Shown here one piece after another: positions 7,976 through 17,240 of a stretch of 64,000 bases of DNA. Each line of letters begins with the position of its first letter. Positions within the stretch are counted from its first letter, which is position 1. The position numbers and the translations under genes were made by a program. The stretch comes from Undibacterium_A arcticum (lineage in GTDB: Bacteria; Pseudomonadota; Gammaproteobacteria; Burkholderiales; Burkholderiaceae_D): the NCBI RefSeq assembly GCF_042660705.1, contig NZ_JBHSUQ010000001.1. One strand, written 5' to 3'. Below the pieces are notes generated by a model, which did not search any database, was not told the DNA's origin, and was given only the letters and a program-made list of their open reading frames with translations.

Positions 7976-8964
7976 TCCCAATCCAATAACGCCCGCTCCA
8001 GCCGCAGCCAACCCGCCTCATCCGGCGGCAAACCCAAGCGTATCCCGTTCGCCGCCTCGCGAAACAAACGGACCCAGATCCCGCGCTGCGCCATGTGTTC
8101 CCAAAACGCCTCGGCCTGCGGCTCGGGCCACCACTGATACAGCTCGCTACCGGAAGCAATGATTCCATACTCCGCCAACAAGCGCTGCAGGCGCGCCCCC
8201 GATGCCCGCAGCGTTGCACGCATCGCGTGCTGCCATGCGCGATCCTCCAATGCGGCGCGACCGATCTGCTGCGCCGGCCCGCTGACCGCCCACGGCCCGA
8301 GCATGTCGGCCAGCGACTGCAGCAAAGCCGGGGCGGCTGCAACAAATCCCAGCCGCAATCCCGCCAGCCCGAAAAATTTCCCGACCGAGCGCAGCACGAT
8401 CAAGCCGGCACTATCGCTCCATCGCGCCACGCTGTGTTCCGGCCGCATATCGCCGAACGCTTCATCCACCACCAGCCAACCGCCGCGCGCCGCCAGCAGT
8501 TCGGCCCAGGTGCGCAACCGACCGGCCTCGATCGTGGCGCCAGTCGGATTGTTCGGATTGCAGACCACCATCACGTCGGCCTCGCCGATCGCAGCATCCA
8601 GCCCGGCATACGGAACCTGCCGCATGCGGTGCCCATGCTGCGCCCAATGGTGGCCATGCTCGGCGTACGAAGGCGCCGCGACTACCACGCGCGAACCCGG
8701 ATGCAGCGATGCCCGCAAGCGCGGCAAAGCCTGTATCGCCGCCTGGGTACCGGCTACCGGCAACATCAACGGTGCTTGGTAGTACGCTGCGGCGGCCAGT
8801 GCCAGCGCCGGATCAGTCTCCGGCAAGCGGTGCCAGACCTCCGCCGCCAGTTGCGGCACCGGATAGCCGTGCGGATTGATGCCGGTCGACAGGTCGAGCC
8901 AGTCTTCCAGCGGCCGGCCGAAGCGGGCGGCAGCCTCGCGCAAATTGCCACCGTGTTCAAGCAT
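7954..8964 (-). CDS. cobD: L-threonine-O-3-phosphate decarboxylase (CobD/CobC type)
   Basis: A PLP enzyme that makes (R)-1-amino-2-propanol phosphate, the linker of the cobalamin nucleotide loop. The 336-residue protein is a class I/II aminotransferase-fold member with NPNNPTG (near residue 137), the DEAF aspartate motif, and the PLP lysine in RSVGKFFGLAGLRLG (near residue 195). The N-terminus MLEHGGNLREAAARFG and LDLSTGINPHGYP is characteristic of this family. Its product is condensed onto adenosylcobyric acid by CbiB, encoded next upstream at 9063. It is named cobD in Salmonella and cobC in Pseudomonas nomenclature; I use cobD. Intact. Confidence 0.9.
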   Translation of the reverse strand: MLEHGGNLREAAARFGRPLEDWLDLSTGINPHGYPVPQLAAEVWHRLPETDPALALAAAAYYQAPLMLPVAGTQAAIQALPRLRASLHPGSRVVVAAPSYAEHGHHWAQHGHRMRQVPYAGLDAAIGEADVMVVCNPNNPTGATIEAGRLRTWAELLAARGGWLVVDEAFGDMRPEHSVARWSDSAGLIVLRSVGKFFGLAGLRLGFVAAAPALLQSLADMLGPWAVSGPAQQIGRAALEDRAWQHAMRATLRASGARLQRLLAEYGIIASGSELYQWWPEPQAEAFWEHMAQRGIWVRLFREAANGIRLGLPPDEAGWLRLERALLDWENVQSQI

Positions 8965-9062
8965 GGATTGGGCTTTCTGTGATGGACATTGTTCGCTACC
9001 TGAATGATTGTTTCATCGCCACTCAAATAAGTATATGAAAGTGCGCATGTAACAACGAGCCT

Positions 9063-10019
9063 TCACCAGAATCTTCTACTTAGATAGCCGGCCGCGCCCA
9101 ATAGAATAAATACGCCTGTCCAGCAAAACGCCGTCAGCACGACCAGCCGCCAGGCACGATCGATGTCGGCTGCGCGCGCGTTGCGGCCTGCACCGAGCGG
9201 CGGCCGATATTCGACCTCGCCGTCATACACTGCCGCGCCACCGAGCGCCAGACCAAGCGCACCGGCGCCGCTGGCCATCACGGGACCGGCGTTGGGGCTG
9301 GGCCAGGCTGGCGCCTGCGTACGCCAGCAGCGCCAGGCGCGACGTTTGTCGTCCAGCGTCGCCGCCAATGCGACGTAGGACAAGGCGGTCAGGCGCGCCG
9401 GCAGCCAGTTCAGCACATCGTCGATGCGTGCGGCTACGCAGCCGAATGCGCTAAAACGCTCATTGCGGTAGCCCCACATCGCGTCGAGCGTATTGGCCAG
9501 ACGGAACAGCAATGCGCCGGGACCGCCGCCGATCGCGAACCAGAACAAGGTGCCAAATACCGCATCGTTGCCGTTCTCCAGCAGCGATTCTGCGGCGGCT
9601 TTGGCCAGATCGGTTTCCTGCGCGGTGGCAGTATCGCGACTGACGATGCGCGCGGTCAGCTGGCGCGCCAGCGCCAGATCGCCGCAGTCCAGCGCCTGCG
9701 CAATCGGCTGCGTGTGCTCGCGCAGGCTGCGCAGGCCGATGCAGAAATACAGCAGGATCGCGTGCAGCAGCAATCCGGCGCTACCGATGCGTGTGAGCCA
9801 CACCGCCAGCAGCGTGAACGGGATTACCGCCAGCGCCCATGCCAGTGCGCCGCGCCAGAATCTGGCCGAACCGGCATTCAAAGATCGTTCGATCGCATCG
9901 GCATAGCGACCGAAACCGACCAGCGGATGCCAGCGCCGTGCTTCGCCCAGCAGCGCATCGAGCGCGATGCCGGCCAGCGCCAGCAACGCCAGCATCGGCC
10001 AGCCGAGCCCGCTCAGCAC
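9063..10019 (-). CDS. cbiB: Adenosylcobinamide-phosphate synthase CbiB
   Basis: An inner-membrane enzyme that attaches aminopropanol phosphate (or aminopropanol) to adenosylcobyric acid. The 318-residue protein has the conserved start LDALLGEARRWHPLVGFGR, several hydrophobic segments (ALAWALAVIPFTLLAVWL, LLLHAILLYFCIGL), and the cytoplasmic SRDTATAQETDLAKAA and NDAVFGTLFWFAIGGGPGA motifs of the family. It lies 24 bases after the cobU stop and about 100 bases before the cobD start, in one leftward cobalamin unit. Called cobD in Pseudomonas nomenclature. Confidence 0.92.
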   Translation of the reverse strand: MLSGLGWPMLALLALAGIALDALLGEARRWHPLVGFGRYADAIERSLNAGSARFWRGALAWALAVIPFTLLAVWLTRIGSAGLLLHAILLYFCIGLRSLREHTQPIAQALDCGDLALARQLTARIVSRDTATAQETDLAKAAAESLLENGNDAVFGTLFWFAIGGGPGALLFRLANTLDAMWGYRNERFSAFGCVAARIDDVLNWLPARLTALSYVALAATLDDKRRAWRCWRTQAPAWPSPNAGPVMASGAGALGLALGGAAVYDGEVEYRPPLGAGRNARAADIDRAWRLVVLTAFCWTGVFILLGAAGYLSRRFW

Positions 10020-10043
10020 GGCTCTCCCTTCACCGCTCGCCCT

Positions 10044-10595
10044 TCACCGTTCACCCTTTAACATCAGCGGCAAACCGGCGGCGATCAAGGTCACATTTTC
10101 GCAAGTGGCCGCGACGGCCTGGTTCAGCCGCCCCGCTTCATCGGCATACCAGCGCGACACCGCGCCGAGTGGCACCACGCCCATCCCGACTTCGTTCGAT
10201 ACCAGCAGCAGATCGCCACTGACCTGCTGCAGCGACTGTAAGAAGCGTGCGCGCTGTTTCTGAAAACAGGCCGGTGGCGTAATGCGGCCGATCTCGGGGA
10301 AATCCTGCGCTTCGGCAAACAGCAGATTCGACAGCCATAGCGTCAGGCAGTCGACCAGCAGCACCCGCGCCGGCGCGCTCCATTCTGCGATCGCGTCGCC
10401 CAGCGCCAACGGCTGTTCCACCGTATGCCAATGGGCCGGGCGCTGCTGCCGATGCAGCGCGATGCGCTGCGCCATTTCCGCATCGCCCGCCTGCGCGGTG
10501 GCGATGTAAATCACTTCCTTGCCGGACGCCGCCGCCAGTTGTTCGGCGTAAGCGCTCTTGCCGGAGCGTGAACCGCCGAGGATCAGGGTGCGCAT
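10044..10595 (-). CDS. cobU: Adenosylcobinamide kinase / GTP guanylyltransferase CobU
   Basis: A bifunctional enzyme that phosphorylates adenosylcobinamide and then transfers GMP to give adenosyl-GDP-cobinamide, the substrate of CobS. The P-loop GGSRSGKS sits at residues 7-14, the guanylylated His is probably in IALHRQQRPAHW, and DCLTLWLSNLL is the conserved Walker B-like block. The ATG at 10595 (MRTLILGG) fits the family start exactly; the longer open frame upstream is the antisense-free shadow of cobB. It overlaps the cobB stop by 13 bases. Length 183 residues, typical. Confidence 0.93.
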   Translation of the reverse strand: MRTLILGGSRSGKSAYAEQLAAASGKEVIYIATAQAGDAEMAQRIALHRQQRPAHWHTVEQPLALGDAIAEWSAPARVLLVDCLTLWLSNLLFAEAQDFPEIGRITPPACFQKQRARFLQSLQQVSGDLLLVSNEVGMGVVPLGAVSRWYADEAGRLNQAVAATCENVTLIAAGLPLMLKGER

Positions 10596-11908
10596 GGTGC
10601 CGCCTCCCACGGCAGACCGAGGAACAAAGCCGCCACCGCCGTCGGGCAGGACGGGAAATACGCATGAAAATACGATGCGCTCAACGTGCCGACGCGGTAC
10701 ACCGCCTCGCCGGCGGCGCCGGATGGATGCTTGATGGTGTGCGCGACCGGCGTCGCATCGGTGTCGAAGCGCGAATAATGAAAGGTATGGCCGCGCAATT
10801 GCCCATGTGCGGTCGCCACGCCCTGCGAGCCGAGCCCGGCCAGCCGGGCCTGCATCTGCACCTGCCCCGGCAGCAAGCCGACCATCGGCGACGCGGTCCC
10901 GGATTGATCGACCAGGGTCTCGGCCAGCACCATCATGCCGCCGCATTCGGCAAAGATCGCCTTGCTCGCGGCATGAAAACCACGCACCGATTGCTGCCAG
11001 TTGGCGGCTTGCGCCAGCGTGGCGGCGTGCAGTTCCGGATAACCGCCCGGCAGATACAGCGCGTCGGCGTCAAGCGGCACCGGCTGATCGGCCAACGGTG
11101 AAAAGAAGCACAGGTCCGCGCCCAGTTCGCGCAGGCAGTCCAGATTGGCCGGATACAGGAACGCAAACGCCGCATCGCGCGCGATCGCGATGGTCTTTCC
11201 GGCCAGTGCCGCAGCCGGCGGCTGCTGTACCACCGGCGCCGGCAAGGTGGTCGGCGCCAGACGCTGCCATGCGGCTTCATCGAGTTGCAGCTGCTCGGCC
11301 AGCTGATCGAGCAACTGCTCCAGTTCAGTGACCTCAGCCGGCAGCACCAGTCCCAGATGGCGCTCCGGCAGCGATTTTTCCTGCCGTTGCAGACTTCCCA
11401 GTAAGGGAACGTCGCGCAGCGCATCGGCGACCATGCCGGCGTGGCCAGCGCTGCCGACGCGGTTGGCGATCACGCCGGCAAGATCGACCGGACCGTAGTC
11501 GCGCAATCCCAGCACCAGCGCGCCGGTGGTTTGCGCCATCGCCGCCGCATCGATCACGGCCAGCACCGGCACGCCGAACGCGCGCGCCAGATCGGCCGAC
11601 GACGGATTGCCGTCATACAGGCCCATCACGCCTTCGATCAGGATCACATCGGACTCAAGCGCCGCCTGCGCCAGCAACTGGCGGCAGGCGTCGAGCCCGA
11701 CGATCCACAGGTCGAGCGAATGCACCGGAGCACCGCTGGCGCGTTCCAGCAACATCGGGTCGATGAAATCGGGGCCGGTCTTGAACACGCGCACGCGCTT
11801 GCCCTGGTGCTGGAGTTTGCGCGCCAGTGCTGCGGTGACCGTGGTCTTGCCCTGGCCGGAGGCCACGGCGGAGACTAGTACCACCGTCGCTTGCACCGTT
11901 TGCGTCAT
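10583..11908 (-). CDS. cobB: Cobyrinic acid a,c-diamide synthase CobB/CbiA
   Basis: A glutamine-dependent amidotransferase that amidates side chains a and c of the corrin ring. The ATP-binding motif VSAVASGQGKTTVTAAL starts near residue 11. The C-terminal glutamine amidotransferase domain carries PGGYPE and the catalytic Cys in AECGGMMVL. The start is taken at 11908 (MTQTVQ). The frame stays open further upstream, but only because it runs through out-of-frame remains of cobO. The length of 441 residues is normal. The enzyme acts before CobO and CobQ, so its presence suggests that the genome can build corrinoids rather than only salvage cobinamide. Confidence 0.9.
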   Translation of the reverse strand: MTQTVQATVVLVSAVASGQGKTTVTAALARKLQHQGKRVRVFKTGPDFIDPMLLERASGAPVHSLDLWIVGLDACRQLLAQAALESDVILIEGVMGLYDGNPSSADLARAFGVPVLAVIDAAAMAQTTGALVLGLRDYGPVDLAGVIANRVGSAGHAGMVADALRDVPLLGSLQRQEKSLPERHLGLVLPAEVTELEQLLDQLAEQLQLDEAAWQRLAPTTLPAPVVQQPPAAALAGKTIAIARDAAFAFLYPANLDCLRELGADLCFFSPLADQPVPLDADALYLPGGYPELHAATLAQAANWQQSVRGFHAASKAIFAECGGMMVLAETLVDQSGTASPMVGLLPGQVQMQARLAGLGSQGVATAHGQLRGHTFHYSRFDTDATPVAHTIKHPSGAAGEAVYRVGTLSASYFHAYFPSCPTAVAALFLGLPWEAAPCAP

Positions 11909-11940
11909 GGTTGGAATCCCATCGTCAGCCCCGGCAGCGG

Positions 11941-12575
11941 TCACCATTCGACCCCGGCCTGCGCGGCGATGCCATCCTTGAACGCATGCTTGATTACCTG
12001 CATCTCGGTCACCGTATCGGCGATCTCGATCAGATCGGGCAATGCGCCGCGGCCGGTGATCACGACGTGCTGCATTTCCGGCCTGGCCTGCAGATCGGCA
12101 ATCACTTTGCACGTCGAGATAGTGGTACTTCAAGGCGATATTGAGCTCATCAAACACCACCAGCCCGATGGTCGGATCGGACAGGAATTGCCTGCCCTTT
12201 GCCCACGCGGCCTCGGCCTTTTCAATGTCGCGCTCGCGGTTTTGGGTTTCCCAAGGTGTAGCCCTCGCCCATCGCATGGAAGCTGACTTCATCGGGGAAG
12301 CGGCGCAGGAACTGTTCTTCGCCGGTCGACATCGCGCCCTTGATGAATTGCACGATGCCGACCTTCATGCCATGCCCCATCGCGCGGATCGCCATGCCGA
12401 AACCGCTGGAGCTCTTGCCCTTGCCGTTGCCGGTATTGATGACGATCACGCCGGTGACGCGCTGCGCGTCCTTGATCTTGGCATCGACCACCTCCTTCTT
12501 GCGCGCCATCCGCACCCGGTGCCGGTCGTTGATGTCCTGGTCGGAATTGGTCGTGCCCTTGATGTCGTCGTTCAT
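11941..12575 (-). CDS. cobO: Cob(I)yrinic acid a,c-diamide adenosyltransferase, with two frame breaks
   Basis: This enzyme transfers the adenosyl group of ATP to cobalt. The N-terminal part (12575 to about 12252) has the P-loop NTGNGKGKSSSGFG and ends in AMGEGYT. There one extra T shifts the frame: removing it restores WETQNRERDIEKAEAAW and DELNIALKYHYLDV. Near 12113 a second break of +1 (or -2) is needed to reach KVIADLQARPEMQHVV and the family's C-terminal GIAAQAGVEW before the stop at 11941. With both repaired the protein is about 210 residues, the normal length. The start overlaps btuD by ATGA. Either two sequencing indels or a recent double inactivation would explain this; because all residues remain well conserved I favour sequencing error. 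Confidence 0.85.
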
Positions 12576-13351
12576 TGCTGTTCCTCACCGGGTATGAAAA
12601 TAATGCGTTGGCCGTGCTGCACGGTTTCGATCGGATGGCCGAGGCAGCGGCTCAGGATCGGCGCCTGCATCACGTCCGCCACCGGCCCGGCCTGCCAGTG
12701 AGCATCGCCCATCAGCAGCAAGGCATGACTGGCGACACCATGCGCCAGGTTCAGATCGTGGCCGACCATCACCGCAGTCTTGCCTTGTTCGCGGCACAGG
12801 CGCGCCAGCAACTGCATCACGCTGACCTGATGCGCCAGATCGAGCGCGTTGGCCGGCTCGTCGAGCAATAGCAAGGGCGTGTCCTGCGCCAGCACGGCGG
12901 CAATCGCGACGCGCTGGCGCTCGCCGCCGGACAAGGTCCGCACGTCGCGCTCAGCCAGATCGGCGACATCCATCGCCTGCAGTGCCGCATACGCAGCCTG
13001 CAGATCGGCATCCGACTCCCAGTAACGCGCATCGTGATATGGATGGCGCGCGCTCAGCACGGTTTCGATCACGCGGTAACCAAAGGCATCGCTGCGCCCC
13101 TGCGCCAGGAAGGCGCGTTCGCGCGCCAGCGCTTGCAACGGCCAGTCATGCAATGGCTTGCCGCCGATCTCAATGCCACCGGCGTCGGGCTGGCGCAAGC
13201 CAGCCAGTGTGCGCAGCAAGGTGCTCTTGCCGGCGCCGTTGCGGCCGATCACGCACCAGCATTGACCGGGCTCGACCTGCCATTCGAGGCCGGTCAGCAA
13301 CAGCCGCGCGCCGACGCGCAACTGCAAATCCCGGGTGCGCAGTATCGTCAT
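12572..13351 (-). CDS. btuD: Cobalamin ABC transporter ATP-binding protein BtuD
   Basis: The cytoplasmic ATPase of the B12 importer. It has Walker A GRNGAGKST (near residue 37), the signature LSGGERQRVAIA, Walker B LLLLDEPANALD and the switch His in GHDLNLA. The length is 259 residues. Its start overlaps btuC by ATGA (13348-13351) and its stop overlaps cobO in the same way, so transport and adenosylation genes are translationally linked. Heme or siderophore ATPases of the same family look similar, but the flanking cobalamin genes settle the substrate. Confidence 0.9.
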   Translation of the reverse strand: MTILRTRDLQLRVGARLLLTGLEWQVEPGQCWCVIGRNGAGKSTLLRTLAGLRQPDAGGIEIGGKPLHDWPLQALARERAFLAQGRSDAFGYRVIETVLSARHPYHDARYWESDADLQAAYAALQAMDVADLAERDVRTLSGGERQRVAIAAVLAQDTPLLLLDEPANALDLAHQVSVMQLLARLCREQGKTAVMVGHDLNLAHGVASHALLLMGDAHWQAGPVADVMQAPILSRCLGHPIETVQHGQRIIFIPGEEQQ

Positions 13352-14484
13352 TTTTTATGAATATGATGCAGCTGGAGCAGGAACACCGGCACCCCGATCA
13401 ATGCCGTGATCACGCCCACCGGCAATTGCTGCGGCGCCAGCACGGTGCGCGCCAGCGTATCGGCCAGCACCAGAAAAGTGGCGCCGATCAGCGTGGCCGC
13501 CGGCAGCAGCAGGCGATGGTCGGGGCCGAGCGCAAAACGGCAGGCATGCGGCACGATCAGGCCGACAAAGCCGATGCTGCCGGCGCTGCTCACCGCGCTG
13601 GCCGTCAGCAAGGCAGCGCAGAAAAACAGGCCCTGACGCAGCGCGCTGACGCGAATACCGAGCGTGGCTGCGGCCTCCGCATGCAGCGCCAGCAGGTTGA
13701 CCGAGCGCGCGACGCGCGTTACAAACAGCAACGCGGCGACCAGTACCAGCCACGGCAGCCAGCGATTTTGCGTGCCGGACAGGTCGCCGATCAGCCAGAA
13801 CACCATGCCGCGCAGCCGACTGTCTGGCGCGATCGACAGCATCAGCGTCACCAGTGCGCCACAGCCGGACGCGACGATCACGCCGGTCAATAGCAGCAGG
13901 GAGGCATTGCCGTCACTGCCGGCGCTACCGCGCAAGTCGCGTCGTGCCAGGCCATACAACAGCAGCGCCACCGCGATCGCACCGCCGAATGCGGCCAGGT
14001 CCACCAGCCAGCTGGCGGCCATCAGCAGCATCGCGGCCAGCGCGCCGACTGCGGCACCGCCGGAGACGCCCAGCACGTATGGGTCGGCCAACGGATTGCG
14101 CAGCAGGGCCTGCATCATTACGCCGGCCAAGGCCAGCGTGGCGCCGGTGACGAAGGCCGACAAGGCGCGTCCCAGCCGCAGCTCCAGCAGGCTGGCGGCC
14201 AGGGTGGTGGCGCTGCCGTGCACCAGCTCGCCCATGGCCGAGAACAACTCCGGCAGCGACAACGCGACCGAGCCGACGGCGCAGGCAAACACTACAGACG
14301 CGACGGCGAACAGGCACAGCGCACCCAAAATTATGATGGCACGCTGGCGACTTCTCGACTGCGGCATGTCATTGCGGGTCTGCACCATGGTCTCGGCGAG
14401 CGTCTGGCTTCTAGAAATGGATTGTGTCAATTCGGATTGCATCAATTCGGGTAATCGTATCGTTTGGCGTTTGCCGAAATACAA
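13348..14484 (-). CDS. btuC: Cobalamin ABC transporter permease BtuC
   Basis: A FecCD-family permease of about ten membrane segments that forms the membrane channel of the B12 importer. Family motifs are LELRLGRALSAFVTGATLAL, GVMMQALLRNPLADPYVLG, AGSIGFVGLIVPH and the C-terminal PVGVITALIGVPVFLLQL. The start is uncertain. A TTG at 14484 is preceded by TTAGGAGTAT, a good ribosome binding site; in-frame ATGs at 14442 and later lack one but would remove a 47-residue hydrophilic leader before the first membrane helix (AIIILGALCLFAVAS). The preceding 460 bases hold a long repeat, and the riboswitch-controlled btuB lies beyond it. Confidence 0.88.
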   Translation of the reverse strand: MYFGKRQTIRLPELMQSELTQSISRSQTLAETMVQTRNDMPQSRSRQRAIIILGALCLFAVASVVFACAVGSVALSLPELFSAMGELVHGSATTLAASLLELRLGRALSAFVTGATLALAGVMMQALLRNPLADPYVLGVSGGAAVGALAAMLLMAASWLVDLAAFGGAIAVALLLYGLARRDLRGSAGSDGNASLLLLTGVIVASGCGALVTLMLSIAPDSRLRGMVFWLIGDLSGTQNRWLPWLVLVAALLFVTRVARSVNLLALHAEAAATLGIRVSALRQGLFFCAALLTASAVSSAGSIGFVGLIVPHACRFALGPDHRLLLPAATLIGATFLVLADTLARTVLAPQQLPVGVITALIGVPVFLLQLHHIHKK

Positions 14485-14590
14485 ATACTCCTAAGCAGTA
14501 TAGTGAACAACCCTAATGTTTTCATGCGGAATAGCGCAGCTTAACTCAGGAGTATTTCTTGAATCCAATTCGGCGGCGCCGACCAGGGCG

Positions 14591-14863
14591 ATTGCATGAA
14601 GATCGTTGCAGGTTGAGGCTTTTCGCCCCTTCACCCTTGCAGGGGGAAGGTTGGGATGGGGGTAGGACGGTCGATCGGCAACATGCATCATTCATCGACC
14701 GCACTACCCCCACTTCCAGGAGTATCCGCTTGCATGCGGATACCGCTCCGCAGGCAGGAGGCACGCCTCCTGAATTCCCTGCGCAGCCCTAACCCCCTGC
14801 AAGGGGGAGGGAACGCAACCCGGCAGCACCAATGTTCATGCGGTTCTTCGTGCGATTACCCTG
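14591..14863. repeat. Long interspersed repeat (family B), copy 1
   Basis: A 273-bp noncoding element from GATTGCATGAAGATCGTTGC to GTGCGATTACCCTG. A close copy in the same orientation lies at 17241-17545, so the two flank btuB and its riboswitch. Inner landmarks are CCTTGCAGGGGGAAGG, GGTCGATCGGCAACATGCAT, TATCCGCTTGCATGCGGATA (a palindrome) and CCCTGCAAGGGGGAGGG, so the outer parts are imperfect inverted repeats. Confidence 0.85.
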
Positions 14864-14944
14864 GGCACCGGCCCTATTACTTGACACATCGTACAAAATA
14901 TACGATGCCGACCGGCGCCGCCCTACACGCAAGTTTAGCTGCGA

Positions 14945-16835
14945 TCAATAGCCATAACGCACACCGACGAACAGGTTGGAGCCGGCCGTCGCGTAGTTTT
15001 TCGCCAACTCATAATCCTTGTTCAGCGCATTATTCCAGCGCCCGAACACCGACCAGTTCTGCGCTAGGTCATAACTGCTATACAGGTTCAGCAAGGCGTA
15101 ACCCGGGAGCGGCTTCTTGTTGGCGAAATCGTCAAAGCGCGTGCTTGCAAATACCGTCTCGACCCCGGCCTTGAGCGCGCCGGCGGCGTATTCAAGCGCC
15201 ACGCTGCCATGACGCTTGGCCCGGCGCGCCAGGGTCTTGTCGGTGGTCGTGTCGCGCGGATTTTGCAGATCGAGCGCACCGCGCAGGTTGAAACTGCCGA
15301 CGCGGGTCGAGGCACCCAGCGAAATCCCCTCCAGCAAGGCCTTGTCGACGTTAAAGGCGCAACCGAAAGGATGGGTCGCCTGTTCCACCGGGCAAGTTGC
15401 GGTATTGACCAGCAGATCGTTGATCTGATTGTGATAGTAGACCGCGCTCAGATGCGATGCACCGGCTTCGTAGTAAATGCCGGCCTCGGCGTTCCTGCCC
15501 TGCTCCGGCTTGTTCGATGTCACGCCAAAGCCTGGGAAATACAGCTCGTTGAAGCTCGGGGCCCGGAAGCTGGTGCCGTAGCTGGCGTTGACGCGCAGCG
15601 CGCTGCTGATATGGTAGCCGTAGGCCAGGCTGCCGGTGGTATGGGTGCCGAATTGCGCACTGTTGTCGCTGCGCACGCTGACGCTGGCCAGATGCGCGTC
15701 GCGTTTGAGCTGGTAGGCTGCCGCGACCGAATTGGTATTGCGCTTGCCGTCCACGGAGCCGTCATCGGTGTCGACTTTTTCTTCGCGTCGCTCGGCGACC
15801 AGCTGCAGCAGATCGCTGCCGAGGTTGATGTCGTTTTGCCAGCCGAACTGGCGTTGCCGGGTGCGAATCATGCTCTTGCCAAAGGACGCATCGGTGTCGG
15901 TCTGGTCGATACCGTAGGCCAATTGCAATTTGCTATGCCAGTTAGGCAGCAGCTGATTGTTGGAGTACAGCGAGTAGTTTTCGATCTTTTCCACATTGCG
16001 GTCGTCGAACCCGAGTCCGGCATCGAATTGTGCATTCAAACGGCTCTGCAGCAAGGTCAGGCCGATCTCATGCCCCTTCGCCAGGTCCACGCTGAACTGT
16101 CCACTGACGCTATCCTTGTCGTAACCGTCCTTGTCCGGGTTAAAGCTGAACGTGCCGGCGGCCGGCTTGGTTGCGGAGAAGCCGTCGGCCTGCTCATGCG
16201 CGGCGCTGATCGCATAGTGGAAATTGCGCTCGCCATCGATCGCGCTGCCACCGGACACGCCGGCTTCAACATTGCGCGTGCCGTAGCTGCCGACGCCGGC
16301 GCTCACGCTCGGATGGAAGCCGGTCGCGCCTTTCTTGGTGAAAATCTGGATCACGCCGCCCATCGCGCTGGAACCGTACAGGCTGCTCAGCGGACCGTAG
16401 ACGATCTCGACGTGGTCGATCTGCGACAGCGGAATCGCTTCCCAGGTAGCCGCACCGGTGGTGGACGAGCCGACTCGCACGCCGTCGACCAGCACGATGC
16501 TTTGCGCATTCGCTGCGCCGCGCACGAATACCGATGAGACGTTGCCTGGCCCGCCAGTGCGGGAGATTTCGATGCCGCGTTTGCTGCAACAGGTCGACGA
16601 TGGAAGTGAAGCCGGACTGCGCGATCTCTTCCGGGCCGATCACGACGTTATCGGCCAATACGTCCTTGGCCGCGACTGGTGTGCGACTGGCGGTGACGAG
16701 GACCCGTGCGACCTGATCCTGAGTGGAGGTGGTGGTTTGTGCGGAAGCAGTAACGGAAAATGCGGCGGCGACGGCAAACGAGATTGCCAGCGGCTTGAGC
16801 GCCTGTATGGCGTGCCGGGAAACAACTGAAGTCAT
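14945..16835 (-). CDS. btuB: TonB-dependent vitamin B12 receptor BtuB, with one frame break
   Basis: An outer-membrane TonB-dependent receptor for cobalamin. From 16835 the frame encodes a signal peptide (LKPLAISFAVAAAFSVTASA), a TonB-box-like RVLVTASRTP and the start of the plug domain (GFTSIVDLLQQ). Near 16582 the frame breaks (+1 or -2 between CAA and CGCGGC). The next frame then continues with RGIEISRTGGPGNVSSVFVRG, the plug motif VDGVRV, IDHVEIVYGPLSSLYGSSAM and a 22-strand-type barrel, ending in NLFVGVRYGY with a terminal aromatic residue. The joined protein is about 629 residues, normal for BtuB. The cobalamin riboswitch upstream (16972-17180) supports the substrate. The break looks like a sequencing indel, since everything after it is conserved. 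Confidence 0.88.
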
Positions 16836-16971
16836 GATGGATTTCAAAGAATAAGCAACCGGTCCGCTTCCCCGCAGGCCGGGTTGAACAGAAGCACCAG
16901 CACCATGACTAGCCAGGCAAACGACCACGCGGACGCGATTCGACATTTGCACGGATGGCACGGCGGCACCT

Positions 16972-17180
16972 CCACCTATTCTGGCCGGTATCCGGGCTAA
17001 CAAGCGAAACCGTCTCACCTTCCCATGCAAAGCACAGTGGTGTTGAAACCGGTCCGTCGCCGAAGCGACGCTTGCTTACCGTTGCGGGGGCAGCACACGA
17101 TGAGTGGTCGAAGCTTGCATCGATCGACCGCGTGTTTCCCGTTTAACTACAGACATGGACATGTCCGTGAGCACCAAAAC
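16972..17180 (-). promoter_or_regulatory. Cobalamin (adenosylcobalamin-class) riboswitch upstream of btuB
   Basis: Read on the minus strand, the region contains the hallmark blocks of a cobalamin riboswitch in order: GTTAAACGGGAA near 17146-17135, GCTGCCCCCGCAACGGTAA at 17094-17076, CCACTGTGC and GCATGGGAAGG, then the B12 box AGCCCGGATACCGGCC at 16998-16983. A GC-rich stem (GCGTCGCTTCGGCGACG) separates them. It ends about 140 bases before the btuB start. Binding of cobalamin is expected to shut off btuB expression, as known for the family; which downstream genes share the transcript is inference. Confidence 0.95.
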
Positions 17181-17240
17181 CTGTCTATTCTACGAGGTAA
17201 GGCCGTTGGCGGCAAGCCGGGCAATCTGCTCACGCAGAGC

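Noticed and set aside
11909..12292. N-terminal extension of cobB of about 128 codons, as a possible CobO-CobB fusion
   Set aside because: Only part of the extension (ETQNRERDIEKAEAAW to YHYLDV) is real CobO sequence; the rest is CobO DNA in a wrong frame, so it is a by-product of the cobO frame breaks.
15209..16537. 442-codon rightward frame opposite btuB
   Set aside because: Antisense of a clear TonB receptor; no ribosome binding site or recognisable domain.
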